Shown here: positions 33,257 to 42,247 of the stretch, piece by piece
How positions within the stretch are numbered: position 1 is the stretch's first letter
Layout: each line of letters opens with the position of its first letter
Assembly: GCF_013388355.1 (NCBI RefSeq)
Contig: NZ_CP058246.1
Coordinates: forward strand, 496,001-560,000
From: Flavobacterium sp. LPB0248
GTDB lineage: Bacteria; Bacteroidota; Bacteroidia; Flavobacteriales; Flavobacteriaceae
Direction: 5' to 3'
DNA length: 64,000 nt
The notes under the pieces: model-generated
What the model saw: the letters and a program-made list of their open reading frames with translations, nothing else
What the model was told of the DNA's origin: nothing
Databases searched by the model: none
Position numbers and translations under genes: made by a program

Positions 33257-33910
33257 CTATTGGTGATTTTTAAGCCATTCTAATCTTCTTTGGTCTGGCA
33301 AGTGTTTTACTGAAAAGTTCTCAAATTTGGCTTCAAAACCTTTTCCGTCTGGAGAAGCAGCCATTAAACCAACCATTACTGGTGTGTTATCTTGCAAAGG
33401 CGCATTTCTGGTCATGATATAATTTTTATCATCAAAAGAATAAAATATTTCAACAGCATCTAATCGTCGTACAGCTTTTATCCAGATAAAAGGAGGCACT
33501 TTTTCTAAAGTTGTCACACTCCAATCACTTTTATCGTGCGTTACAACGGTACTGATATTAAACTTTCCATCAACGAATTCAACTCCTGTTTTAATGTAAT
33601 TCTTTTCGTCGATACGAATCATCAATCCCATTTGGTCAAAACGGGCAATGTAATTTCCTGTCAATTTTACTTTAGCTTCAAATTCGCCACCATAAGTTGT
33701 GTAGTAAAAAGGCGCATCATCGACAGTAAAACCATAATACGAAATTCTCCAATAATCGCTGTTTGCAGTGACATTCATAATTAAAGCATTGTTTTTAATT
33801 TCCCATTTTTCAGGTTCATTAAACCATTGCATTTTATTCAGACTTTGTGCTGAAATATTCTTAGCAAAAAATAAAGTCAATATTGCGAGCGTAATTTTTT
33901 TCATATCCAT
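33257..33910 (-). CDS. DUF1349 (concanavalin-like) exported protein
   Basis: A 217-residue protein with a signal peptide (about 1-21, cut after ISAQ). The mature part is a beta-sandwich of the DUF1349 family: WFNEPEKWEIKNNALIM, then DYWRISYYGFTVDDAPFYY, GLMIRIDEKNYIKTGVEF and VMVGLMAASPDGKGFEAKFENF. DUF1349 proteins resemble the C-terminal domain of GH43-type xylosidases and bind carbohydrates, usually without known catalysis. The second ATG, two codons on, is an equally good start. It is likely co-transcribed with the acyltransferase gene 55 bases downstream. Confidence 0.85.
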   Translation of the reverse strand: MDMKKITLAILTLFFAKNISAQSLNKMQWFNEPEKWEIKNNALIMNVTANSDYWRISYYGFTVDDAPFYYTTYGGEFEAKVKLTGNYIARFDQMGLMIRIDEKNYIKTGVEFVDGKFNISTVVTHDKSDWSVTTLEKVPPFIWIKAVRRLDAVEIFYSFDDKNYIMTRNAPLQDNTPVMVGLMAASPDGKGFEAKFENFSVKHLPDQRRLEWLKNHQ

Positions 33911-34093
33911 TTTTTTTTTAAAACCATTAAGATATTAAGCTTTTACTTCATGAACTTAGCTCAAAATATAAGACAATAAAGCTATTCTTTATATTTCTTA
34001 ATGTCTTAATGGTAAGATTTTAACTAAAAGCAAAGCTGCAAATTTTTACACTTGCAGCTTTACAAACCAACCAATTTTTAGAAATAAAAAAAC
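33911..34093. repeat. CATTAAGA inverted repeat and terminator
   Basis: ACCATTAAGATATTAAG at 33922-33938 and CTTAATGTCTTAATGGT at 33997-34013 form an imperfect inverted repeat. A perfect hairpin follows at 34032-34061, listed separately. The area also has to hold the promoter of the DUF1349 gene, but no canonical box was found. Confidence 0.6.
34032..34061 (-). terminator. Intrinsic terminator after the GH3 gene
   Basis: AAAGCTGCAA and TTGCAGCTTT are perfectly complementary over ten bases around a ten-base loop, 33 bases past the GH3 stop. The following T run on the minus strand is weak. Confidence 0.75.
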
Positions 34094-36310
34094 TTATTTA
34101 AGTGAAAAATTCACTTTAGATTTAATATCTGTTGAAGAAGCACCAATAATTGCCTCAAAATCACCAGGTTCAGCAACCCAGTCGTGTTTTTTATCGTCAA
34201 AGAAACTTAAAGCCGTTTTATCAACTGTAAACGTTACTGTTTTCTCTTCTCCAGCTTTAAGAGCTACTTTCTCAAAACCTTTTAATTCTTTTACCGGACG
34301 TGGCAATGAAGATTTTAAATCAGAAATATACAATTGTACTACTTCAGAACCTTCTCTACTTCCAGTATTTTTTACATTAACAGAGAATGTTATTTTATCT
34401 CCAGCATTCATTTGTTTTTTGTCTGCTGTTACTTTTCCGTAAGTAAAAGTCGTGTAGCTTAAACCGTGACCAAAAGAGAACAATGGTTTGATTTTGTTTT
34501 TATCAGCCCAACGGTACCCTACAAAAATTCCTTCATTGTATTTTACTGAATCACCACCTGGGAATTCGCCTAAAGCATGAGCTCCGTTATCAGATAATTT
34601 TACTGGGAAAGTGAAAGATAATTTTCCTGACGGATTCACATCTCCAACCAAAACATTTGCTAAAGCATTTCCAGCTTCAGTTCCTAAAAACCATCCTTGA
34701 ACAATTCCTGGAACTTCTTTAATCCAAGGCATTGCAATTGCATTTCCAGAGATATTTACGAAAACAATGTTTTTGTTTACTTTCGCTAAATCGCTAATTA
34801 ATTTATCCTGACCATAAGATAAATTCAATTCATTACGATCATGTCCTTCGTCATCTTGATTTGGACTTTTGTTCAATCCACCGATGAAAAGAACAATATC
34901 TGCATCTTTAGCCACTTTTAAAGCTTCTGCAGTTAACTCAGCTGGAGAGCGTTTATCTTCTAAACTTACTTTAGCTATAACTCCATTATAGTTACTTGTC
35001 GGATCTCCAACATAACCTCTTGCGTATACAATTTCAGCTTGATTTCCGATTCTTTTCTTCAAACCTTCTAATGGTGTGATTTCGTATCTAGCTTTAAGCG
35101 AAGAACTTCCTCCACCAACAGTCATCATTTTAATAGCATTTTCTCCAATTACAGCAATCTTTTTAGTTTTAGAAAGATTAATTGGCAGAATGTTGTTATT
35201 GTTTTGCAATAAAACAATTCCTTCTTCAGCAATTTTACGTCCTGCAATAGCATGCTCTTCTGTTCCAAAAGATCCAAAAGGACGATTTCTATCCATAGTC
35301 GTCAAGAAAGATAAACGAAGAATACGACGTACTTTTTCATCTAATTCTTTTGTTCCAATTTCACCTTTTCTGATCATTTCAGAATATGGTTTTGCTAAAT
35401 AATAATTGTCATAAGCATTACTTGTTCCCCAAGACAAACCATTTGTCCAAGAACCAAATTCCATATCTAAACCATTGTGGATAGCTTGTTTAGTGTCGTT
35501 AACACCACCCCAGTCAGAAACTACAACTCCTTTGAAGCCCCATTCTCCGCGAAGAATATCGTTTAACAAATATTCGTTATGGCAGCATTGCTGACCTTTG
35601 TATTTGTTGTATGCTCCCATAATTGACCAAACATCACCTTCTTGAACTGCAGCTTTAAAAGCAGGAAGATAAATTTCGTATAATGTACGATCGTCAACAA
35701 TTACGTCAACAGAATTACGTTTAGTTTCCTGGTTGTTTAAAGCAAAATGTTTTACACAAGCCGCAACTCCATTTGACTGCACTCCTTTAATATAAGGAAC
35801 AACCATTTTTGAAGCTAAAAACGGATCTTCTCCCATATATTCGAAGTTACGCCCGTTTAATGGACTTCTGTAAATGTTTACACCAGGCCCTAATAATACG
35901 TTTTTGTTGCGATAACGTGCTTCTTCTCCAATAGATTTACCATATAAAGAAGCCAATTCTTTGTTCCATGTTGATGAAAGTGCTGTAAGCGCTGGAAAGG
36001 CAATACAAGAATCATTTGTCCAACCTGCCTGATCCCATTCGTCCCATTTTACCTCTGCACGAATTCCGTGTGGTCCATCGGTCATCCAGTTTTCTGGAAT
36101 CCCAAGACGTTTTACACCTGGAGAACTAAATTTTGATTGCGCATGAATCATGGCAATTTTCTCTTCGGTAGTCATTCGTTTAAGCGCATCTTCTACTCGC
36201 TCTTCAATCGGTTTTTTATCGTCTAGATAAACTGGCACTTTGTTCTGGGCATTCATTCCAACAGAACTTAGTAAAAGTAAAACAACAATTGTTTTAACGT
36301 TTTTTAACAT
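34094..36310 (-). CDS. Glycoside hydrolase family 3 beta-glucosidase-type enzyme
   Basis: A 738-residue exported enzyme with a signal peptide (about 1-21). The GH3 N-terminal TIM barrel has KHFALNNQE (187-195) and the nucleophile Asp266 in VVSDWGGVND. The alpha/beta sandwich follows (GGLNKSPNQDDEGHDRNEL, with the likely acid/base Glu in this loop), and the C-terminal fibronectin-like domain ends with GDFEAIIGASS. It hydrolyses beta-linked glucosides or xylosides in the periplasm. It is monocistronic with its own terminator. The upstream gap carries the direct repeat AAAAAAGTAGTAGATT, a candidate binding site, and the DUF6377 regulator gene ends just beyond, pointing at it. Confidence 0.93.
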   Translation of the reverse strand: MLKNVKTIVVLLLLSSVGMNAQNKVPVYLDDKKPIEERVEDALKRMTTEEKIAMIHAQSKFSSPGVKRLGIPENWMTDGPHGIRAEVKWDEWDQAGWTNDSCIAFPALTALSSTWNKELASLYGKSIGEEARYRNKNVLLGPGVNIYRSPLNGRNFEYMGEDPFLASKMVVPYIKGVQSNGVAACVKHFALNNQETKRNSVDVIVDDRTLYEIYLPAFKAAVQEGDVWSIMGAYNKYKGQQCCHNEYLLNDILRGEWGFKGVVVSDWGGVNDTKQAIHNGLDMEFGSWTNGLSWGTSNAYDNYYLAKPYSEMIRKGEIGTKELDEKVRRILRLSFLTTMDRNRPFGSFGTEEHAIAGRKIAEEGIVLLQNNNNILPINLSKTKKIAVIGENAIKMMTVGGGSSSLKARYEITPLEGLKKRIGNQAEIVYARGYVGDPTSNYNGVIAKVSLEDKRSPAELTAEALKVAKDADIVLFIGGLNKSPNQDDEGHDRNELNLSYGQDKLISDLAKVNKNIVFVNISGNAIAMPWIKEVPGIVQGWFLGTEAGNALANVLVGDVNPSGKLSFTFPVKLSDNGAHALGEFPGGDSVKYNEGIFVGYRWADKNKIKPLFSFGHGLSYTTFTYGKVTADKKQMNAGDKITFSVNVKNTGSREGSEVVQLYISDLKSSLPRPVKELKGFEKVALKAGEEKTVTFTVDKTALSFFDDKKHDWVAEPGDFEAIIGASSTDIKSKVNFSLK

Positions 36311-36515
36311 AACAGTATTTATTAAAGCATTAGTTTATAATAGGAAAGTCTTCTTACCGAAAAACTTTTTTTATCATATTGTAAAACTAAAACGTTATCG
36401 TACATGTTACATTTTTAGACAGAAAAAAGTAGTAGATTAAAAAACTAAAACATTGAATTACAAAAACTTAACATTTTAAAATCACTAAAAAAAGTAGTAG
36501 ATTTAAAACTATTTT
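36311..36515. promoter_or_regulatory. GH3 upstream region with a 16-base direct repeat
   Basis: AAAAAAGTAGTAGATT occurs at 36423-36438 and again at 36488-36503, 65 bases apart. The region lies upstream of the GH3 gene and just past the stop of the DUF6377 gene. A TACGATAACG-like element near 36386-36396 is a second, weaker candidate. No gene is seen. Confidence 0.45.
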
Positions 36516-38192
36516 TTACACTTTCAAAGTCTTTGAACCGATTTTCATGACCTTTTCTTCGAAATCATTTCGCGAAACTGCAGCCTTATTTCGAGCTCTT
36601 GTGCGATAGTTGTAAATTGTGCTTAAAGAATAACGTAAAAATGCCGCTATTTTAACACTATCAGTAATTCCTAATCTGATTAGAGCAAAAATTCGAAGCT
36701 CGGTATTTAGCAATTCATTTTGCTTGAGAACAATCTGTTCTTCTGGTATTAATAAAACATTGAAATCTTTGACAAATGTTGGGTATAAGTTTAAAAAGAT
36801 AATATCGAAGTTCTTGTATAATTCTTCCAACTCATTATCAACCAAAGTAGTTGATTTTAATATTTTATAAATTTCATCAAATTGTTTCGCCGTTGCTTTC
36901 TTGTTTAAAATAATACGGTAATTCTCTAGTTTATTGATATAAGTCGAACAAAGATTGAAGAAATGTGCAATGTATTCTTCTTTAACCAAATTAGATTCAG
37001 ACAATTGCAGGTTGCTTTCTTGAAGCTGACTGTTTGTCTCGGTAATATCTTTGTTTAATTCTGCCAATTTCTGACTGGTTTCGTAAAGTTCTGATCGAAT
37101 TCTCGATACCTTTTTCATCTGTAAATACACATAAATAATCGCAACAATCAAAAACAAAGAAAGCAGACTAATGCAAAGCAAGTAAATCTGCAATTCGCTT
37201 TTTCTTTGCGCTTCACGCTCTAAATACACAGTATTGATAATCGAATATACTTCTGACATGAGCAAAGTTCTGAACTGAACATTGCAATAAAGCGCATCTT
37301 CAATAGCAGATTGTGTCAGTTTATAGGCCATATCTACATCGCCTATTTCGTAAAAAACTAGAGCCAATTCTTGCAATGAAGCGTTGTCTTTATTGGCGTT
37401 TTTAATATCTGAAGTAGCAGAAAGTGCGTAGTATCTTTTTCTGGCTTCCAAATCATGTGTCGCTTCACCAATTTTTCCTAACAAATAAGTAATCATCGCA
37501 TATTGCGGACTTTCTTCTTTTGTTTTATTCAATAAAGCCAATAATTGCTTTTTGGGATCATTGTATTTTTTATCAATAAAAATATCCTGCTGAATTCTAT
37601 TAATTTGAAAATCCAATGTATTCGGATTTAGAATACTTAATAATGAATCTCTATATTTTCCTATCTGTTTTCGATATTCTGGACTGTAACTATTTGCAGC
37701 ATAATGCTCGAAAAACTCACGATACGAAATATAATAATTTGGGAGTAAGGAAGCAGGAAGACTTTTTTTATTAATACTCTTTAAAATAGCTTCAGATTCG
37801 CGGTATTTTCCAGAAGAGGAATAAAGCGTTACCAATTCCAATTGAGCCAAATTGAAAAGCTCTTTATTTTGAAGTTCTTCTGCAATTTTGAGGTTCTTTT
37901 TTACGTATTGAATAGCAGAATCTGAGTTTAGTTTCTGATATTCTAAATACAGCGTTTTATTATAATTGTACTCCTGCTCTTTCGTAAGGTTATCAGATTT
38001 AATTTTCTTGAAGTTCTCAATTCGTTCTTCTTTTATTTTTACGTAATGCTGTTTATTCTTGATCGCTTCATTTAATTCTTTTAAAATAACATCTGTGCTC
38101 TCCGACGCAAAAAGAGGAAAGCTGATAAGAACTATAAAAACGGAAAGAAATAGATTTTTCAAACTGACAAAAAAATAAAATAAGATATACAA
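36516..38192 (-). CDS. DUF6377 transmembrane regulator
   Basis: A 558-residue protein with an export signal (about 10-30), a long helical tetratricopeptide-like region in the periplasm (about 35-330), one TM helix (about 340-360), a coiled coil (about 365-400) and a C-terminal DUF6377 domain. The latter ends with a LuxR/Spo0A-like helix-turn-helix: LRIFALIRLGITDSVKIAAFLRYSLSTIYNYRTRARNKA. In Bacteroidota these membrane regulators sit next to carbohydrate genes and are thought to control them. The end of this gene faces the GH3 gene. A TTG at codon 11 (SLKNLF) could be the start if the first ten residues are not translated. Confidence 0.85.
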   Translation of the reverse strand: MYILFYFFVSLKNLFLSVFIVLISFPLFASESTDVILKELNEAIKNKQHYVKIKEERIENFKKIKSDNLTKEQEYNYNKTLYLEYQKLNSDSAIQYVKKNLKIAEELQNKELFNLAQLELVTLYSSSGKYRESEAILKSINKKSLPASLLPNYYISYREFFEHYAANSYSPEYRKQIGKYRDSLLSILNPNTLDFQINRIQQDIFIDKKYNDPKKQLLALLNKTKEESPQYAMITYLLGKIGEATHDLEARKRYYALSATSDIKNANKDNASLQELALVFYEIGDVDMAYKLTQSAIEDALYCNVQFRTLLMSEVYSIINTVYLEREAQRKSELQIYLLCISLLSLFLIVAIIYVYLQMKKVSRIRSELYETSQKLAELNKDITETNSQLQESNLQLSESNLVKEEYIAHFFNLCSTYINKLENYRIILNKKATAKQFDEIYKILKSTTLVDNELEELYKNFDIIFLNLYPTFVKDFNVLLIPEEQIVLKQNELLNTELRIFALIRLGITDSVKIAAFLRYSLSTIYNYRTRARNKAAVSRNDFEEKVMKIGSKTLKV

Positions 38193-38238
38193 ATATAATA
38201 AAGTGTGTATTCTAAAATATTACAAGTAAGCTTTTTTA

Positions 38239-38246
38239 TAATTTTG
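38239..38246 (+). promoter_or_regulatory. Putative -7 box of the CHMI-like gene
   Basis: TAATTTTG matches TAnnTTTG and lies 30 bases before the ATG at 38277. No convincing -33 box is seen. The DUF6377 gene diverges on the other side. Confidence 0.5.
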
Positions 38247-38276
38247 TTTCAACAAACCCTATAAAACATAAAAATT

Positions 38277-38621
38277 ATGCCACACTTTATAATTGACTGT
38301 TCAGAAAATGTACTGCGCCGACTAGCTGCGGACGAAATAATACAGGGAGTTTTTGATGCCGCTTTATCAACTGATCTTTTTACTGCTTCGGAAATTAAAG
38401 TTCGTATTAATCCTTTTACAAATTATAACAACGGAAATACCTTAGATGATTTTATTCATGTTTTCAGCTATATTATGGAAGGACGAAATGATGAACAAAA
38501 AGGTAACCTATCAAAAGTAATTGTTACAAAATTGAATGCTCTGCTTCCGGAAGTTTCTGTAATTTCTATGAATGTCCAAGAATTTGAAAAATCAAATTAT
38601 TTTAATAAAACAATGATATAA
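38277..38621 (+). CDS. 5-carboxymethyl-2-hydroxymuconate isomerase-like tautomerase
   Basis: A 114-residue member of the CHMI branch of the tautomerase superfamily. Pro2 after the initiator Met (MPHFIIDCSENVL) is the catalytic base expected for this group, and the ATIDCS-type start plus IKVRINPF and VFSYIMEGRNDEQKGNLSKVI segments fit the family. In E. coli HpcD it works in homoprotocatechuate degradation, but no other gene of that pathway is visible here, so the substrate may differ. It is monocistronic with its own -7 box and terminator. Confidence 0.88.
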   Translation: MPHFIIDCSENVLRRLAADEIIQGVFDAALSTDLFTASEIKVRINPFTNYNNGNTLDDFIHVFSYIMEGRNDEQKGNLSKVIVTKLNALLPEVSVISMNVQEFEKSNYFNKTMI

Positions 38622-38668
38622 AAGTCTTTATGCGATCATCAATTTTATAGCTTAAGCTTTAATGGCAT

Positions 38669-38714
38669 AAAAAAATCTTTGTCAAAGTTTAAAATTTTGA
38701 CAAAGATTTTTTTA
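38669..38714. terminator. Bidirectional intrinsic terminator
   Basis: AATCTTTGTCAAA and TTTGACAAAGATT pair perfectly around a short loop, with A and T runs on either side. It separates the converging CHMI-like and acyl-CoA oxidase-like genes. Confidence 0.92.
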
Positions 38715-38742
38715 AAAGTTATATTACTTATATGGTTTAAAA

Positions 38743-41001
38743 TCAAACCGCAATTGGCGCTGCCAAACAGCTTTCTGGAATATCAAAAGCATTTACCAGA
38801 GCTACAGCATCAGGACGAATATCCCAGCAAAGCTGATTTACAATTTTACGGACTGCTTTAGTCTTAACCGCTTCCATATAACCGTCTTCCAAATACCAAG
38901 CTTTATTTTTTTCGATTGTAGAAAGTGCGTATAGCTGATTCAGTTTCGTCAAAATTACTTTTGATGGTTCATCTTCAACCGCTTTTATTGCAAGCTGAAA
39001 TTGTTCTAAAACTATTCTTTCTAAATACGCCTGTGCAACATCAATCATTTGGTGCTGAACGACATTAAAGGCGTCATAAGGTTCTAATCCCCCATCAATC
39101 AATTTCTTGATACGTCGCGCTGCAGAAGCCAAAATTGTCTTTTCTCTGTGAACAAATGCCTGAAGATGAAATTCTCCATCCAATAAATGCTCATCGTCAG
39201 TTCTTCTGGTTGCAATTGGATTTTTCTCAGCAATAGCTGTTTTCGCATTTTCATATACATAATTAATGATTCCAAGCGAACCCATTTCTCCAAACGATTT
39301 TCTGAATTCTGCCAAACGATTTTTGGCTACTAATTGCATCAAAACCGTATTATCCCCCTCAAAAGTGGTGTAAATTTCAGTATCATTTTTAAGTGCATCG
39401 ATTCGGTTTTCAGACAAATATCCTTTTCCTCCACACGCTTCACGACATTCCTGTAAAATATCTCTCGTGCTCCAAGTTGAATACGATTTCATTCCCGCAG
39501 CCAAAGCTTCAATTTCTTGCATTTCGGCCTCTGTTCTGTTCAAAAATCTGTTGGTTAGATATTGTAATGCAAAATGAACCGCATATGTTTTAGCCAGAGG
39601 CGGTAACAATCTGCGTTGATGCATTCTATAATTTAAGATCGGAACTTCAGAACCGCCTTCTGGTCCAAATTGCCTTCTTTGATCACTGTAGCGAATGGCA
39701 ATTGTCAATCCAGATTTTGCTGCCGCTAAAGCCGAACGCGGAATCCCAATTCTCCCTCCTACCAAAGTGCCCAACATGGTAAAAAATCTACGGTTATCAC
39801 TCGGAATCGGACTTTCGAATTCGCCTTTGTCATTCACAGAAGCAAAACGATCGAGCATATCTTCTTTCGGAATTACTACATTATCAAAACTAATGGTTCC
39901 GTTATCCACACCATTTAATCCCATTTTATGGCCACAATCGCCAATTGTTACACCATTTACGACATTTCCATTTGGATCGCGCAATGGCACTACAAACGCA
40001 TTTACACCGTAATCGTGATCGTCAATAATTAACTTTGCAAAAACAGTTGCCATTTGTCCGTGAACAGCTGCATTTCCGATATATTCTTTTTGCGCGTTTT
40101 TATTTGGTGTGTGAATGGTAAAAGTCTGATCGCTATGATTGTAAGTTGCTGTAGTTTCTAAACCTTTTACGTTCGATCCGTGATGTGTTTCGGTCATTGC
40201 AAAACAGCCAGGAAGTTTCAGCGAACCAATATCTTTTAAATATTTAGCATAATGTTTATCAGTTCCAAGAGACTGAACACTCATTCCCCATAGTCCAAAC
40301 TGAACTCCGAATTTAATCACCAGACTTAAATCGTGATAACTCAGCGTTTCCATAATTGCAAAATAATCGGCTATGTTTTCTCCTCCGCCATATTGTTTTG
40401 GATACGCCATACTTCCAAGATTTTCATCGGCCAAAATTTTACACCATTTGTAAACGGTTTGTCTGAAAACGTTAATATCGGTAGAAGTCTCATAAGCAAA
40501 TTCGGGTCTTGAAATCACCGATTTTACCCTTTTGATTATTGCGGCTTCTTTTCCGTCTAAAATCTGAGTGATTTTCTGAATATCAAAACTAGCATTGGTA
40601 TGAGAATCGGCAGTAAAAGAGCCTGCTTTGGTTTTGAAGTTTTGAAGTGCTTCTTCACCCAAAATTCCCAAATCATTTTCCAATTTTTTGAAATCGGATT
40701 CTATTGGAGTTAAATCTAAATCGGTTCCTGAAAGTGCTTTTGCAATATCAAAAATCGACTTAACAGAAGATTTATCTTGAATGCTTTTTTCAATATCTAA
40801 TTTCCATTGTGTGAGTTCATTTCGCGAAGGCGGATTTGAAATATCTACTTTCGAAAGTAAATATTCTTTTTCTTCTTGAGATAATACATTTAGAGAATTT
40901 ATAAATCCTTGCAGAGTTGTAAACTCTTTCTGCGTCAGTAAATCATCTGACCACACTAAATAAAATAACGGAGTAAAGGCTTGAAGTCTGGTATTTTTCA
41001 T
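38743..41001 (-). CDS. Acyl-CoA dehydrogenase/oxidase-like flavoprotein
   Basis: A 752-residue enzyme, longer than ordinary acyl-CoA dehydrogenases (about 380-600) and close to acyl-CoA oxidases. A helical N-terminal domain of about 150 residues precedes the core. FAMTETHHGSNVKGLETTA is the FAD/substrate loop, VGGRIGIPRSAL starts the C-terminal helices, and Glu548 in TTFEGDNTVLMQ is the catalytic base position of oxidases. A further 180-residue C-terminal domain follows. I placed the start at 41001, ATG, because the extra 16 codons of the longer frame begin with GTG inside an inverted repeat. It would take part in fatty-acid beta-oxidation; whether it passes electrons to ETF or oxygen is uncertain. 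Confidence 0.9.
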   Translation of the reverse strand: MKNTRLQAFTPLFYLVWSDDLLTQKEFTTLQGFINSLNVLSQEEKEYLLSKVDISNPPSRNELTQWKLDIEKSIQDKSSVKSIFDIAKALSGTDLDLTPIESDFKKLENDLGILGEEALQNFKTKAGSFTADSHTNASFDIQKITQILDGKEAAIIKRVKSVISRPEFAYETSTDINVFRQTVYKWCKILADENLGSMAYPKQYGGGENIADYFAIMETLSYHDLSLVIKFGVQFGLWGMSVQSLGTDKHYAKYLKDIGSLKLPGCFAMTETHHGSNVKGLETTATYNHSDQTFTIHTPNKNAQKEYIGNAAVHGQMATVFAKLIIDDHDYGVNAFVVPLRDPNGNVVNGVTIGDCGHKMGLNGVDNGTISFDNVVIPKEDMLDRFASVNDKGEFESPIPSDNRRFFTMLGTLVGGRIGIPRSALAAAKSGLTIAIRYSDQRRQFGPEGGSEVPILNYRMHQRRLLPPLAKTYAVHFALQYLTNRFLNRTEAEMQEIEALAAGMKSYSTWSTRDILQECREACGGKGYLSENRIDALKNDTEIYTTFEGDNTVLMQLVAKNRLAEFRKSFGEMGSLGIINYVYENAKTAIAEKNPIATRRTDDEHLLDGEFHLQAFVHREKTILASAARRIKKLIDGGLEPYDAFNVVQHQMIDVAQAYLERIVLEQFQLAIKAVEDEPSKVILTKLNQLYALSTIEKNKAWYLEDGYMEAVKTKAVRKIVNQLCWDIRPDAVALVNAFDIPESCLAAPIAV

Positions 41002-41034
41002 ATCAATGGTATTCAATTTGGAAATAGTTTTTTT

Positions 41035-41098
41035 TAGCCACGAATTCACGAATTTTTTTAATCTAATTTTTTCAAAATAATTCGTGAATTCGTGGCTA
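41035..41098. repeat. Perfect inverted repeat, ACGAATTCACGAATT type
   Basis: TAGCCACGAATTCACGAATT (41035-41054) and its exact complement (41079-41098) flank a 24-base AT-rich centre. This word is common in Flavobacterium intergenic DNA. It covers the apparent N-terminal extension of the acyl-CoA enzyme and therefore argues against that longer start. Confidence 0.9.
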
Positions 41099-41125
41099 TC
41101 TTTTATTACGCGTTATCGCATAAAA

Positions 41126-41156
41126 AAACAGGAATGAAATATACTCATTCCTGTTT
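41126..41156 (-). terminator. Intrinsic terminator of the DMT transporter gene
   Basis: AAACAGGAATGA and TCATTCCTGTTT are a perfect 12-base stem around a seven-base loop, with a T run on the minus strand. It lies 66 bases past the DMT gene stop. Confidence 0.88.
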
Positions 41157-41221
41157 AAACATCCTGTTAAGATTCTGACAATTTTCGATTTTAAACCAAT
41201 AAAAAATATGAAAACTAAGAA

Positions 41222-42175
41222 TTAAGAACCTTTGGATATTGAGGTCATTTTTTGCTTTATGGCAAAAATATGATGCGAATTAAAAACTAACACTGCGGTA
41301 AAAATGATACCGTATGCTGTAATCTGCAATGGCGTAATATTTTCTTTGAAGAAAAAGGCTGCCAAACCAAATGCAATCATCGGATTAATGTTTAATAACA
41401 TTCCAACTGTTGAAGAGTTGATTCCTGAAAGTGCATATAAATTGAGAAATAACGGAATTATAGTAAATACAATTGCAATGGTTTCAATGCAGAGATAAAA
41501 CTTAAATTCCGTTGGAACCGGTCCCCCAAAAACCGGATAAAACGGTAATAATACTAATGCTGCCAAAGTAATATGAAATGTCAATACAATAAATTTATCA
41601 AAACCTTTATTCGCGCGTTGACTTACTAAATAAGAAGCATATGTTAATCCGATAATAATACTAAAAACCATATCCATAATAGCAGCGTACGACAATAATA
41701 CACAGCCTGAAATGCTTAATCCTACAGAAATCCACTGCATTTTAGACAGTTTCTCTTGTAATATAAAATAAGCTAATATGGTAGTCAGAATTGGACAGAC
41801 TAAATACGCCAGGGAAGTTGCTTTAACACTGACATGATTCATTACATAAATATACGTAAACCAATTTCCCATCAAAAAAGCACTTCCGCCAATATTCAAT
41901 AAAACAGATTTTCTTTTTTCTGATTTTGGCAATGCTTTAAAGATTTGTACGGTTTCTTTTATTTGTTTTCTTTTGAAGATCAGAGCAATCAAAAGCATCA
42001 AAATACTACAGCTAAAAACACGGAAAAACAGAATATCTAATGACGGATACTCATGAATTGGTCTTAAAACCAAGCTGAAAAGTCCCCATGTGGTAAAAGC
42101 AATAATTGCTGCTATATAATACTTTGTTGTTTTCACAAAAACTCCGATTTGATTTGTTTTCTTTTGATGAAGCAA
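41222..42175 (-). CDS. EamA/DMT-family transporter
   Basis: A 317-residue integral membrane protein with ten predicted helices in two EamA repeats (for example TKYYIAAIIAFTTWGLFSLVLRP near the start and ALSGINSSTVGMLLNINPMIAFGLAAFFF in the second half). The layout matches RarD/YdcZ-like permeases that export amino acids or metabolites. It is divergent from a MocR regulator whose gene begins 72 bases from its ATG, a pairing seen often: MocR proteins control neighbouring DMT transporters. The substrate is unknown. A GTG at 42136 is a possible shorter start. Confidence 0.9.
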   Translation of the reverse strand: MLHQKKTNQIGVFVKTTKYYIAAIIAFTTWGLFSLVLRPIHEYPSLDILFFRVFSCSILMLLIALIFKRKQIKETVQIFKALPKSEKRKSVLLNIGGSAFLMGNWFTYIYVMNHVSVKATSLAYLVCPILTTILAYFILQEKLSKMQWISVGLSISGCVLLSYAAIMDMVFSIIIGLTYASYLVSQRANKGFDKFIVLTFHITLAALVLLPFYPVFGGPVPTEFKFYLCIETIAIVFTIIPLFLNLYALSGINSSTVGMLLNINPMIAFGLAAFFFKENITPLQITAYGIIFTAVLVFNSHHIFAIKQKMTSISKGS

Positions 42176-42205
42176 ATTTCTAAAAAATTAAACAGCAATA
42201 CAGAT

Positions 42206-42240
42206 ACAGTTTTTGTAAATTGCAGCATAACAGTTTTTAT
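42206..42240 (+). promoter_or_regulatory. Direct-repeat operator candidate between DMT and MocR genes
   Basis: ACAGTTTTT occurs at 42206-42214 and again at 42230-42238, spaced by 24 bases, in the short intergenic region of the divergent pair. MocR-type regulators usually bind two direct repeats. This spacing puts both copies on about the same helix face. Confidence 0.5.
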
Positions 42241-42247
42241 TTTTACA

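Noticed and set aside
42149..42247. N-terminal extension of the MocR regulator
   Set aside because: It overlaps the divergent transporter gene and contains the presumed operator; the GntR domain starts normally at the ATG 42248.
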